This document shows positions 36,110 through 44,570 of a DNA stretch of 62,101 nt, in pieces. The stretch comes from Trinickia diaoshuihuensis (GTDB lineage Bacteria; Pseudomonadota; Gammaproteobacteria; Burkholderiales; Burkholderiaceae), in contig NZ_QUBS01000073.1 of assembly GCF_003390925.1 (NCBI RefSeq), forward strand, positions 1 to 62,101. The letters are read 5' to 3'. The notes beneath the pieces were generated by a model. That model did no database searches. It was not told the DNA's origin and saw only the letters and a list, made by a program, of their open reading frames with translations. Position numbers and translations under genes: made by a program. How positions within the stretch are numbered: the stretch's first letter is position 1; the number at the start of each line of letters is the position of its first letter.

Positions 36110-37360
36110 ATGCCATTCAGAAACTTTCCTCGCGCCGCATGGGACCCTGTCACCGTGACGTACGAGACGGTCGCTGTTTCCGGCCGAACGATCACCCGTC
36201 CCACCCGAGTGGAGGGCACAGTTGGCGGGGGCGCCGTGGGTGCACTCCCTGCGAACATGTTCCCGGTCTCCACGTACCCGGATTTCGCCCCCGGCGGCGG
36301 TGAGCCTGTCGGCTTGCCGCACGATGATCTTCCAATTGGTTACCATCGCGGGCACATCTTTGCCCGCGCGCTCGGGGGCGTGAACTCGGCCTTCAACCTC
36401 GTGCCTATGCCTCAGGCGATCAACAATGGTGATTGGGCCACGATGGAGAGAGCCCTCACCAACGCGCATGCGGCGGTCGCCATGCTTCCCGTTCGGATCT
36501 ACTTTCGCGCGGAACTGGCGTACGCACATCCTAATGCCGGTGATCCGACCATACCGAACTCGGTCTCGGCGTGGGGCTATCAACTGCCTATCCTAGCGCC
36601 CGGAGCGGGACTGGTTGCCGCCAGGACGGTGGCGCTGAGTACGGCGATTGCGGGCGGCATCCCAAACCGCATCTATCGCATCAACCCGCCATCGAATTTT
36701 TCGGCTGCGGGCGATCAGCCCTTTGTCTTCACTGGCCCCCAGAACACGGCTTTCCAAAACGTCGTCAATGCGTTCAACATCTGGGCCGGCGCTCCCGTGC
36801 CGGGCGGCGGCAACACGGGCGGGACGCCCGTCGGGGGGCGTGGCGATCCTCCGGCCGGGATTGTGCCGGGTCCTTATGCATTCCTGGACGTTCTCGAGGA
36901 TGGCGCGGTGGGGCCTGGTCTCATCGCGGGGCTCAACGCAGCGTTCGGCGCCGCTGTGCTCCCTCCCGCGGGACTGAACTACCCCGCCGGCGGGGCAGTC
37001 AAGCGCAACAACCAGAACTTTGCCGTGGGATTCACCCAGGATCAGAAGCGATTGATTCGGCTAGCCAACCGCTGGTTGAATACCGGCCGGCTAACGTCGG
37101 ACAACCTCTGGTTTGACAATCAACGGCGCTTGCTGCCTAGCGAAACCGAGATTGATCACATCATCCCAGTCGGGGCTGCCGCGGGAAATTCCAGTAACTT
37201 TTATTGGAACGCGCAAGTGACAAGCAAGAGCTACAACAACCAGAAGGGCAACAACTTGGACGCTGTGTTCCAGGCCAACTATATGGCAGCGCCGGCCGTA
37301 GGCGCGGGCGCCCCAATAAAACGGGTACGGCGCAGGACGAATCGATATACGCCGTACTGA
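36110..37360 (+). CDS. Protein with two nuclease motifs (NS-type and HNH), probable toxin
   Basis: 416 residues from the chosen ATG at 36110. The N-terminal half has a DNA/RNA non-specific endonuclease motif (IGYHRGHIFARALGGVNSAF at 77-96, then NLVPMPQAINNGDWATME at 96-113), as in the Endonuclea_NS_2 class of polymorphic toxins. A glycine/proline-rich linker (about 225-260) follows. The C-terminal 110 residues hold a complete HNH-like motif: EIDHIIPVG (348-355) and VTSKSYNNQKGN (370-381). No signal peptide or membrane segment is seen. Longer starts at 35918 or 36059 have no ribosome site; GGAAA lies ten bases before 36110. No recognised immunity gene follows on the same strand. Targets are unknown. 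Confidence 0.65.
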   Translation: MPFRNFPRAAWDPVTVTYETVAVSGRTITRPTRVEGTVGGGAVGALPANMFPVSTYPDFAPGGGEPVGLPHDDLPIGYHRGHIFARALGGVNSAFNLVPMPQAINNGDWATMERALTNAHAAVAMLPVRIYFRAELAYAHPNAGDPTIPNSVSAWGYQLPILAPGAGLVAARTVALSTAIAGGIPNRIYRINPPSNFSAAGDQPFVFTGPQNTAFQNVVNAFNIWAGAPVPGGGNTGGTPVGGRGDPPAGIVPGPYAFLDVLEDGAVGPGLIAGLNAAFGAAVLPPAGLNYPAGGAVKRNNQNFAVGFTQDQKRLIRLANRWLNTGRLTSDNLWFDNQRRLLPSETEIDHIIPVGAAAGNSSNFYWNAQVTSKSYNNQKGNNLDAVFQANYMAAPAVGAGAPIKRVRRRTNRYTPY

Positions 37361-37447
37361 CGGCAAGCGATACGACCGGCGGAGCGAAGGCGAGTGGTGG
37401 TATAGGTAGTCGCGGCCGCTGCCGCAAGCCGGACGTTTCCACCTGGC

Positions 37448-38395
37448 TCATTCCTGTATATGCTTGCTCCACTCAAAATCTGCACCATCTACGCATTTGA
37501 GGAATTTTTCAATGGGGCGTGATAGCGAGATAAGTGGGAGTCGATATCGCATGGTTAATTCAGAGAAATTGAAATTATAGTCGACAGAAATAGATTTGCC
37601 TTTAAGTTTATCAATTATCTGATTGGCATCGCCTTCCAAAAATTGACCTCTTATCGCCATGTGATCAGCCCCAGTCGGTAGCACGCCATAGCCGCTAACG
37701 CCGGCAATATTCGCCGACGTCAGCATGAGTTGGCTTGAGCCTTCCGGTTTGCCCGCAACCCAGAAGCGAGAATTCATGAATCCGCATATTGCTTCCCCTT
37801 GTTTCTTATAGGAACATGTATCTCGATGCACTTCTATTTCAACCCCGAGCTTCCCGAGCTCGGGGGCTTGGTTCGCAACCATACTTAGCTCGCATAGCTC
37901 CCCATCTCTGGCCGCTCCGCTTGTATAGGAGGCGGATACGGCTGCATCGGAAACGGCATACTTCGGCTGCTGCGTTGCCTTTGCACTGGCAACCGATGCA
38001 CTCAAAACATGATAAGTCCCGACGGAAACGGTCAATCCATTCGATATCTTGGATAAGTCGATATGGGGATGGTCTCCTGCATCACTAAAAAGAACGCGAA
38101 GGTTTTTGTTGTTCACCCAATAAAAAAATATATCTGGGGTAGGGCTTGAAAGTTCGATTTCGCCGACTTTTTCCCCATCCTTTCTTTTGATGGCGATCAA
38201 GCCGGTTGCGCATTCCCCGGCGCAACCGTCGATAAAAAAATTTTCTGCGTTTAGTAATTTGTCTGGCGATGAATTGGAGCTGAATGGCTCGGTGTCGTCT
38301 GAGATGAGGTGGCTAATCAACAGCACAACGAACCCCAGAGCCGCCAAGCCTATGAATAGGAGGACGCCTTTATTCAATCGAGGAAGTCTTGACAT
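37448..38395 (-). CDS. Unknown single-span membrane-anchored protein
   Basis: 315 residues. A hydrophobic segment at about 9-31 (KGVLLFIGLAALGFVVLLISHL) follows a short positive N-terminus, so the rest should lie in the periplasm. That part has two pairs of close cysteines (GCAGEC; CSYKKQGEAIC), consistent with disulfides, and mixed beta-like sequence. No family is recognised. It converges with the nuclease gene with 87 bases between the stops and is visibly AT-richer than the core genes. An immunity role toward a periplasmic or cell-entering effector is possible but unsupported by orientation. The start codon is uncertain because no clear ribosome site precedes it. Confidence 0.6.
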   Translation of the reverse strand: MSRLPRLNKGVLLFIGLAALGFVVLLISHLISDDTEPFSSNSSPDKLLNAENFFIDGCAGECATGLIAIKRKDGEKVGEIELSSPTPDIFFYWVNNKNLRVLFSDAGDHPHIDLSKISNGLTVSVGTYHVLSASVASAKATQQPKYAVSDAAVSASYTSGAARDGELCELSMVANQAPELGKLGVEIEVHRDTCSYKKQGEAICGFMNSRFWVAGKPEGSSQLMLTSANIAGVSGYGVLPTGADHMAIRGQFLEGDANQIIDKLKGKSISVDYNFNFSELTMRYRLPLISLSRPIEKFLKCVDGADFEWSKHIQE

Positions 38396-38583
38396 GCAAG
38401 GGTTAGTCGGTTGGGTGCAGCACATAAATGTGTGTTGCACGGATTGTGTGTCGAGTACATGGCTCACTTCTGGGCGCGGTCGGGTTCCGCAAATTACGAG
38501 CCGGTCACCGGCGATCCCGTCGACGACATCCTTATATGGCGCGCGAGGCCGATCTTGGCGGCGATTTCGGGTTGGTTCGCGAT

Positions 38584-38641
38584 TCACGAACGACCGGCCT
38601 GCGCCCCTGTCGACAATATTCTTTCGACATACCGCGCAATT
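38584..38641 (-). pseudogene. C-terminal fragment of a riboflavin synthase gene
   Basis: On the minus strand this reads IARYVERILSTGAQAGRS and stop, against IARYVERMLSTASTIQHS and stop at the end of the intact ribE. At DNA level 38609-38640 matches 40160-40191 at 30 of 32 positions; all differences in and just around the match are at third codon positions. Upstream of the match the frame no longer resembles RibE. It is in the same orientation as ribE, 1,551 bases away. Confidence 0.7.
38609..38640. repeat. Direct repeat, copy in the island (possible attachment site)
   Basis: 32 bases, 30 identical to the ribE 3' end copy at 40160-40191, same orientation. With that copy it brackets the GNAT/DUF1778 pair. 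Repeats of a gene's 3' end flanking foreign DNA are the usual footprint of site-specific integration, but no integrase is present. Confidence 0.6.
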
Positions 38642-38772
38642 ATGTTGAGTCTGGCTGGAGAGGCTTGCCCTGCAAGCCGGGCGATTCGCGGATATGTACG
38701 TATACCATCAGAAATACCGTCATATCAACGAGGCCGTAACGAGACGTCAATAGACGATGACGAAATCGATAT

Positions 38773-39294
38773 CTACTTCGGTTTGCCTGATGCAGCAGGC
38801 GCGAGTAGTCGACGAGCATCTTTGAGCAACAGCAGCAATTGCTGTTCTCGCACCGGCGAACCCTCAAACCCGAAACGCAGATAGAAGCGCGTTGCATCTT
38901 CATCGATGGGATGCGTCAGCAGCGCGCGAACGCCGACTTGCTCGGCGATGGCTACAGTGCGCCGGATTGCATCTTGCAGCATGCCGATCCCGACGCCGCG
39001 CCCATGGTCCTGCGTTGCTACTGCCAGCCGAGCAAGGATGACGACAGGGATTGGATAAGCTCCCATCCCTTGGCGTACTCGATCAGGTGCTTCGAGAGTA
39101 TCGATTTGCCCCACGGCCAGGCTGTAATATCCGACTAGGCGTTGACTTTCGGTAACGACGTAAGTTTTGGCCGAACCACTGGCCTGGGCCTGCCGCGCAT
39201 GGCGCAGGAGCCAGTCATTCAGAGTTGGCTTGCCGCAATCGAAGCCTTCCAAGATATGGCTGGCGCCTAGAGCTTGCAGTGCGGACAGCGGCAT
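38773..39294 (-). CDS. GNAT acetyltransferase toxin (TacT/AtaT type)
   Basis: 173 residues. The acetyl-CoA-binding motif is VILARLAVATQDHGRGVGIGMLQDA (the Q/R-x2-G-x-G/A pattern as HGRGVGIG). The C-terminus has ARFYLRFGF-like ATRFYLRFGFEG, as in tRNA-acetylating TacT/AtaT toxins. These acetylate the amino group of charged tRNAs and stop translation. Its ATG shares one base with the stop of the DUF1778 gene (TGATG), so it is coupled to its antitoxin. A TTG twelve bases upstream in frame is less likely. Confidence 0.9.
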   Translation of the reverse strand: MPLSALQALGASHILEGFDCGKPTLNDWLLRHARQAQASGSAKTYVVTESQRLVGYYSLAVGQIDTLEAPDRVRQGMGAYPIPVVILARLAVATQDHGRGVGIGMLQDAIRRTVAIAEQVGVRALLTHPIDEDATRFYLRFGFEGSPVREQQLLLLLKDARRLLAPAASGKPK

Positions 39295-39569
39295 CAGTTC
39301 TCCCAAGGCGCTGTTCGGGAGAACAACTCCTTCAAGCCCGCATTGTCTTGGGTCGGCCGATCGAGCATGTCTAGCAGCGCTTGCGACTGGTTTTCAGTCA
39401 CCAGGAACAAACGTTGGTCGAGCAGCGTTCGTTCGGCGACCTGGCAGGCGCTGTCGAGAATAAAATCGGTCATCGATTTGTGCGCGATCTCGGCGGCACG
39501 CCGCAGCACGGCTTCCTGCTGCGGCGTGGCCCGCAAACCCAGGCGGGCGGAGCGGGTAGAGGTGCTCAT
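39294..39569 (-). CDS. DUF1778 ribbon-helix-helix antitoxin
   Basis: 91 residues. The N-terminal half is the DUF1778 DNA-binding domain (TRSARLGLRATPQQEAVLRRAAEIAHKSMTDFILDSA), and the C-terminal tail (LLDMLDRPTQDNAGLKELFSR) is the part that usually wraps the GNAT toxin. It neutralises the toxin and with it represses the operon. Upstream, GTACG and CGTAC (39595-39622 region) form an interrupted inverted repeat around TAACAT, a possible -10, fitting autoregulation. AAGGAG precedes ATG. Confidence 0.92.
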   Translation of the reverse strand: MSTSTRSARLGLRATPQQEAVLRRAAEIAHKSMTDFILDSACQVAERTLLDQRLFLVTENQSQALLDMLDRPTQDNAGLKELFSRTAPWEN

Positions 39570-40134
39570 GAGAATTTCTCCTTCAGATGTACGTCATGTT
39601 AGCACAATGGGCGTACACTTTCCATCGATGCACGTTGTTCCCTTTTTTATGCTGTTTCTCCATTGCACCCAAAAGCTGCTTAAACGCCTGAAACCCGACA
39701 TGATCGAGGGCGGAAGCAGCACCAGCACTGCGAAGCTTGGCAACTGGTACGCAACTGTTCTGCCATGGAGGCCGCAGGTTGCGATGCTTGTGAATGTGTT
39801 GTCGGCATCATGATGGAGTTCACACATCTTGCACAAGCCTATCGCGCCGACGACCAACCGAACGAACTCATCGAGCTATCGTTAAAACTGGCGCGTACGC
39901 CATGTACCCCGCTTTACAAGGGTCCGGTGTCTCCGGAGCGGGCGTTGAAGGAGTTGACGAATGATAGGGGATCAGCGAGTGATTGCGATTTGCCGCGGCG
40001 CAGTCCGTTTTGAGCGGACTGGGGGGCTGATGCCCGATGCGCTCGCTGGGTGCGGGGCCGAGAGCTGCGGAGTCGCCCGCTAGGCGACTGTCGCCGAGTG
40101 GAAAATAGTCGCGCAGCGAGGTTCCCCGCAGCGG
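39570..40134. other. Gap between the antitoxin gene and ribE
   Basis: 565 bases. The part next to the antitoxin holds its promoter/operator. Further on are two perfect small hairpins: CAGTCCG/CGGACTG (40001-40007 and 40015-40021), and AGTCGCC/GGCGACT (40071-40077 and 40083-40089). Short frames exist (for example from 39810, MMEFTHLAQAY...), but none has a ribosome site or a recognised family. No integrase or transposase remnant was seen. Confidence 0.4.
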
Positions 40135-40764
40135 TCAGCTATGTTGTATGGTGGACGCCGTCGACAACATTCTTTCGACATACCGCGCGATCAAATCCAC
40201 CTCGAGATTGACCTTCTCTCCGGCTTTCACGTGTTTAAGCGTGGTGACTTCGACGGTATGAGGAATCAGATTGATCGAAAACTCCGTCCCGTCATCGCGA
40301 TCATCGACGCTATTGACGGTCAAGCTGACGCCGTTCACCGTAATCGAGCCTTTATACGCCACGTAACGGCCGATATCGCGCGGTGCTAGCACACGCAGCT
40401 CATGCGATTCGCCTACCGGCGCGAAGCGCGTGACGGTACCGAGCCCGTCCACGTGGCCCGAAACAATGTGTCCGCCCAAGCGCTCATGCGCCGTCAACGC
40501 CTTTTCGAGGTTCACCTCACCAGGCGCCGCCAAACCGACCGTGCAATTGAGGCTTTCGCGCGAAACGTCGACATCGAACGTACGAGCCGTCTTTTCCACG
40601 ACCGTCATACAAGCGCCCTGAATGGCGATGCTGTCACCGAGCGCAACGTCGCCCAGGTCGAGCGTGCCCGCGTCAACCGTCAGCCGCACGCCGGCCGCTT
40701 CGTCGGTGCCCAACGGCTTGACTGCTTCGATGCGGCCCACCGCCGCGACGATTCCCGTAAACAT
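40135..40764 (-). CDS. ribE: Riboflavin synthase, alpha subunit
   Basis: 209 residues with the internal duplication of riboflavin synthase. It begins MFTGIVAAVGRIEAV and each half has the S-x-N-G-x-x-L/T block (GDSIAIQGACMTVV and KGSITVNGVSLTV). The FVxGHVDG-type signature is GGHIVSGHVDGLG. It dismutates two lumazines to riboflavin. The last 11 codons lie within a 32-base sequence repeated at 38609-38640. It follows ribD by 21 bases. In many related genomes ribB, ribH and nusB follow here; in this window they lie 24 kb away. Confidence 0.95.
   Translation of the reverse strand: MFTGIVAAVGRIEAVKPLGTDEAAGVRLTVDAGTLDLGDVALGDSIAIQGACMTVVEKTARTFDVDVSRESLNCTVGLAAPGEVNLEKALTAHERLGGHIVSGHVDGLGTVTRFAPVGESHELRVLAPRDIGRYVAYKGSITVNGVSLTVNSVDDRDDGTEFSINLIPHTVEVTTLKHVKAGEKVNLEVDLIARYVERMLSTASTIQHS
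40160..40191. repeat. Direct repeat, copy within the ribE 3' end
   Basis: 32 bases matching 38609-38640 at 30 positions. It encodes IARYVERMLST near the RibE C-terminus. Its third-position bases (ATC, ATG, ACG) fit this genome's GC-rich codon use better than those of the island copy (ATT, ATA, ACA). Confidence 0.65.
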
Positions 40765-40785
40765 CGTTATCCGTTCCTTGTGACT

Positions 40786-41907
40786 TCAGTGAGACGTAGA
40801 AGGCGTTTGCAAGCGCGCCAAGATCCGAAGATCGTCCCCGACACGCTCGCTCGAATGAAACACGAGCCGTGTCCGCGCATCGAGCACGGCAGGCGCCGCT
40901 ACGTCGAACATACCGGCCGAACCCGCGCCGAGCAAACTCGGCGCCAAATAGACGAGCAACTCGTCCACGCAGCCTTCGCGCAGCAGGGAGCCGTTGAGTT
41001 TATGGCCGGCCTCGACGTGCAATTCGTTGATGCCGCGCTGCCCGAGTTGTTTCAACATGGCCGGTAGATCCACCTTGCCGTGCTCATTGCCCAGCGATAC
41101 GACTTCGATCCCTCGGGCAGTCAATGCATCGGCGCGTGCGGCATTGCTCTCGTCGATGGGTCCGCAAAATACGAGCGGCGGCGCCCCCTCGAGTAATCTT
41201 GCCGAAAGCGGTACGTCGAGCCGGCTGTCGATCAGCACGCGCAACGGTTGCCGCGGCGTATCGATGCCCCGTACGGTCAACTGCGGATCGTCCTCGCGCA
41301 CCGTGCCGATACCCGTCAGAATCGCGCACGCCCGAGCGCGCCAAGCGTGGCCGTCCGCGCGCGCCGCGTCGCCGGTGATCCACTGGCTCTCGCCCGTGGG
41401 CAGGGCCGTGCGCCCATCGAGCGTTGCCGCGACTTTCATGCGGACCCATGGGCGGGCGCGCGTCATGCGCGAGACGAAGCCGATGTTCAGCTCACGCGCT
41501 TCGTTCGCGAGCAAGCCGCAGCGCACGTCGATCCCAGCGTCGCGCAGCATGGCCAAGCCGCGCCCGGACACTTGCGGATTCGGATCTTCCATCGCAGCGA
41601 TCACGCGCTTGATCCGCGCATCGATGAGCGCGTGCGCGCAAGGCGGCGTACGCCCAAAGTGGCTGCACGGCTCCAGCGAAACATAGGCCGTCGCCCCCTG
41701 GGTATCGTGGCCTCGGCGCCGAGCGTCTTTGAGCGCCTGCACCTCGGCATGGTCCTGCCCCGCCGGCTGCGTGAATCCTTCGCCGATCGGCAGGCCGTCC
41801 TTGACCAGCACGCACCCCACCCGCGGGTTCGGGGTAGTCGTATACATACCGCGGCTGGCTAGCGTCAGCGCGCGCTGCATGTGAATGAAATCGGCTTCGG
41901 AGAACAT
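40786..41907 (-). CDS. ribD: Bifunctional riboflavin deaminase/reductase RibD
   Basis: 373 residues. The deaminase domain has the zinc motif QDHAEVQAL and EPCSHFGRTPPCAHAL. The reductase domain (from about 145) has MKVAATLDGRTALPTGESQWITGDAAR, the NADPH-binding start of the family. It deaminates 2,5-diamino-6-ribosylamino-pyrimidinone 5'-phosphate and reduces its ribose to ribitol. It is 21 bases upstream of ribE and 13 bases downstream of hemL, all on the minus strand, so a single transcript is likely. I looked for an FMN riboswitch and saw none. Confidence 0.95.
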   Translation of the reverse strand: MFSEADFIHMQRALTLASRGMYTTTPNPRVGCVLVKDGLPIGEGFTQPAGQDHAEVQALKDARRRGHDTQGATAYVSLEPCSHFGRTPPCAHALIDARIKRVIAAMEDPNPQVSGRGLAMLRDAGIDVRCGLLANEARELNIGFVSRMTRARPWVRMKVAATLDGRTALPTGESQWITGDAARADGHAWRARACAILTGIGTVREDDPQLTVRGIDTPRQPLRVLIDSRLDVPLSARLLEGAPPLVFCGPIDESNAARADALTARGIEVVSLGNEHGKVDLPAMLKQLGQRGINELHVEAGHKLNGSLLREGCVDELLVYLAPSLLGAGSAGMFDVAAPAVLDARTRLVFHSSERVGDDLRILARLQTPSTSH

Positions 41908-41920
41908 CGCAAGGGCCAGG

Positions 41921-43204
41921 TTACGCGCGCTGCGCGGAGAACGCTCCGCGCGCGGCTTGAATCGTCGCGTCGATCACGGCATCGTCGTGCGCGCTCGAGA
42001 CGAACCCCGCTTCATAGGCGGACGGCGCGAAATAGACACCCGCGTCGAGCATCTGATGGAAGAACGTGTTGAAGCGGGCGATGTCGCTGCGCGAGACGTC
42101 GGCAAAACTCGCGGGCACCTGCTCGGTAAAGTAAAGACCGAACATTCCGCCGATAGCGTCCGCGCTGAACGGCACGTCCGCCTCGCGCGCCGCGGCTGCG
42201 AGGCCGTTTGCGAGCCGGGCCGTTTGGGCCGACAAACGCTCGTAAAAGCCGGGCGCTTGGATTAATTCAAGCGTCTTCAGCCCGGCCGCGACGGCCACCG
42301 GGTTGCCCGATAGCGTGCCGGCTTGATAGACCGCGCCTTCAGGTGCGAGCAGCGACATGATGTCGCGCCGGCCGCCGAACGCCGCCGCGGGCATCCCGCC
42401 GCCGATGACTTTGCCGAGACACGTCAGATCGGGGGTAATGCCGTAGAGCGCCTGCGCGCCGCCGAGCGCAACTCGGAAACCGCACATGACCTCGTCGAAA
42501 ATCAGCACCGCCCCGTGCTGGGTGCACAGGCGCCGCAGCGCTTGCAGAAATTCGGGGTTGCCGCGGACCAGATTCATATTGCCGGCAACCGGTTCGACGA
42601 TGACGGCCGCAATTTCGTCGCCGAAAGCGGCGAATGCCTCTTCTAGCGCCTGCGTGTTGTTGTATTCGAGGACGGTCGTGTGCTTCGTGATGTCCGCCGG
42701 CACGCCGGCCGACGTCGGATTGCCGAACGTGAGCAGACCCGAGCCCGCTTTGACGAGGAGGCTATCGGCGTGACCGTGATAACAGCCCTCGAATTTGACG
42801 ATCCGATTGCGCTGCGTGAAGCCGCGCGCGAGTCGCAATGCACTCATCGTCGCTTCGGTGCCGCTCGATACGAGCCGCACCTTTTCGATCGAGGGCATGA
42901 GCCTGCAGATTTCCTCTGCGATTTCGATCTCCGCTTCGGTCGGCGCACCGAATGAGAAACCATCGGCTAGCACGCGCTGGACGGCTTCCAGTACCTCGGG
43001 ATGTACATGACCGACGATCATCGGGCCCCACGAGCCGATGTAGTCGATGTACCGCTTATCTTCCGCATCCCAGAAGTACGGGCCGTTCGCCCGCTTGACG
43101 AAGCGCGGCGTGCCGCCGACCGAGCGGAACGCTCGCACGGGCGAATTGACGCCGCCGGGAATGGTGCGTTGTGCGCGTTCGAACAGAGCTTGATTGCTGG
43201 ACAT
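41921..43204 (-). CDS. hemL: Glutamate-1-semialdehyde 2,1-aminomutase
   Basis: 427 residues, exactly the usual HemL length. It starts [26 protein letters not shown]. The PLP lysine lies in [17 protein letters not shown], and [14 protein letters not shown] is the conserved downstream block. It converts glutamate 1-semialdehyde to 5-aminolevulinate for heme synthesis. An in-frame region reaching to 43444 has no support; the ATG at 43204 matches the family start. ribD follows after 13 bases. Confidence 0.95.
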   Translation of the reverse strand: MSSNQALFERAQRTIPGGVNSPVRAFRSVGGTPRFVKRANGPYFWDAEDKRYIDYIGSWGPMIVGHVHPEVLEAVQRVLADGFSFGAPTEAEIEIAEEICRLMPSIEKVRLVSSGTEATMSALRLARGFTQRNRIVKFEGCYHGHADSLLVKAGSGLLTFGNPTSAGVPADITKHTTVLEYNNTQALEEAFAAFGDEIAAVIVEPVAGNMNLVRGNPEFLQALRRLCTQHGAVLIFDEVMCGFRVALGGAQALYGITPDLTCLGKVIGGGMPAAAFGGRRDIMSLLAPEGAVYQAGTLSGNPVAVAAGLKTLELIQAPGFYERLSAQTARLANGLAAAAREADVPFSADAIGGMFGLYFTEQVPASFADVSRSDIARFNTFFHQMLDAGVYFAPSAYEAGFVSSAHDDAVIDATIQAARGAFSAQRA

Positions 43205-43363
43205 GAGTGAAATTCGGTTTTGAAGGAAGACCGGCCAAGCGGTATGGGCACTCGAAGGCGGTGAACGCGGCCGGTGAGATGGCGCCAATTGTACCGAAGT
43301 AGTGCAGGTGAGGCTCGCACTGAGGGGGCTAGTACGAACGGCCAAGCAGAGCCGGCGCGGAGC

Positions 43364-43390
43364 AATAAAAAAAGCGCCCGTGAGGGCGCT
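43364..43390 (-). terminator. Intrinsic terminator of the porin gene
   Basis: On the minus strand AGCGCCC, TCAC, GGGCGCT and then seven Ts (43372-43366). It lies about 65 bases after the porin stop and is one-sided, since the plus strand after the stem reads only TTTG. Confidence 0.85.
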
Positions 43391-43454
43391 TTGAGGATGC
43401 TGCGGCAACGGTGTTCCGGTGGGCTTGCGCCCGCCGGAGGACACGTCGCTTTGC

Positions 43455-44570
43455 TTAGAACTTGTGACGGATGCCGACGCGGCCGAGCACTTGGTTGCTC
43501 GTCGAGCTTGCGCCGCCGAGAACGCCTGCGTAGATGTCGGCGTTCACGCCTGCCGTCATCGAGTGGCTCCAAACGCCCATTGCGTAGACGTCGGTGCGCT
43601 TCGACAGACGGTAGTCGGCGATCAGGTTCGTTTGGCCGTACTTCGGCTTCACGCCCGTTGCATCGACCTTACCCGTCGTGTACGTGTAACCTGCGCCCAG
43701 CGTGGCTGCCGGCGTCAGGCTGTAGTTGCCCCACAACTCATAGCTGTCGAAACGGGTCGTTTGGCCGGCGGCGAGTGCGTCATTGAAACGAACGTCCGAC
43801 ACGTTCAAGCCAATTTGGGCCGGGCCGAATTGATACGATGCGCCGCCGCTGATCGACTGCATGTTGCGCGGGGTGCCCACGAAGCTCCAGATACCGCCGG
43901 AGCCGAAGTTGGCATCGTTGCCAACCGTGCCCGACGTAACGCCCGGGTTCTTCGCCAGGAAGTAGCCGGCGCCGATGTACAGCGGGCCGCCCGAGTAGTT
44001 CAAACCTGCGCCGATCGTGCTTTGCGAGCCGAACGAGCCAGCCACGCCGCCGAACGCGTAGAACAATTCGCCTTGAACGCCGGCGAAGCGCGGCGAAACG
44101 TACTTGACCGCATTGTTCACGCGGAAGCCGTTGTCCGTGTTGTCGATGTCGCCCGGGTGCGAGAACAGTGCGCCCCATTGGCCGTTGAACGTCGTCGGTT
44201 GCGCGTTGTCGACAACCGGGTCGTATTGACGGCCGAGAGTCAGCGTACCGAACTTGTCGTTCGCCAGGCCGACGTAGGCTTGACGGCCGAATTCACGTTG
44301 GCCTTGGCCCAGGTTGCCGTTGAACACGTTGAAGCCGTTTTCCAACTGGAAGATGGCCTTCGTGCCGCCACCCAGGTCTTCCGAACCCTTCAGGCCCCAA
44401 CGGCTGCCCTGAACGATGCCGCTTTGCATTGCCCACTTGTGGGCGCCGCCGGCGTTGTTCACGTAGGTCAAGCCCGCGTCGATAACACCGTACAGCGTGA
44501 CGCTGCTTTGCGCGAACGCCGGCACCGCGAAGGCGCCCGTCACAGCCAGTGCGAGAAGCGATTTTTTCAT
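43455..44570 (-). CDS. Gram-negative porin, OmpC-like
   Basis: 371 residues. The signal peptide is [20 protein letters not shown], followed by [22 protein letters not shown], the standard start of Burkholderia trimeric porins. The barrel strands have the alternating pattern with [27 protein letters not shown], and the protein ends in aromatic F (GIRHKF), required for BAM-dependent assembly. It forms an outer-membrane diffusion channel. ATG at 44570 with GGAGACC upstream. A one-sided terminator follows. Its position next to the glucose genes may be coincidental. Confidence 0.92.
   Translation of the reverse strand: MKKSLLALAVTGAFAVPAFAQSSVTLYGVIDAGLTYVNNAGGAHKWAMQSGIVQGSRWGLKGSEDLGGGTKAIFQLENGFNVFNGNLGQGQREFGRQAYVGLANDKFGTLTLGRQYDPVVDNAQPTTFNGQWGALFSHPGDIDNTDNGFRVNNAVKYVSPRFAGVQGELFYAFGGVAGSFGSQSTIGAGLNYSGGPLYIGAGYFLAKNPGVTSGTVGNDANFGSGGIWSFVGTPRNMQSISGGASYQFGPAQIGLNVSDVRFNDALAAGQTTRFDSYELWGNYSLTPAATLGAGYTYTTGKVDATGVKPKYGQTNLIADYRLSKRTDVYAMGVWSHSMTAGVNADIYAGVLGGASSTSNQVLGRVGIRHKF

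Larger units (their letters stand above)
38396..38772. other. Gap with a RibE-like fragment
   Basis: 377 bases between the membrane-protein gene and the GNAT gene. Apart from the ribE-derived repeat at 38584-38641 I see no gene. Short frames on both strands lack ribosome sites. Confidence 0.5.

Noticed and set aside
38411-38884. 157-codon plus-strand frame across the gap and the GNAT 3' end
   Set aside because: It overlaps the end of the GNAT gene on the opposite strand and has no ribosome site or motif.
39810-40013. Short plus-strand frame between the antitoxin gene and ribE
   Set aside because: No ribosome site, no family resemblance, and composition changes within the frame; kept only as part of the gap description.
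40135-43204. Search for an FMN riboswitch near ribD/ribE, and likewise before ribB (16416-16526)
   Set aside because: No RFN-like series of conserved helices was seen; the gaps are too short or lack the motif.
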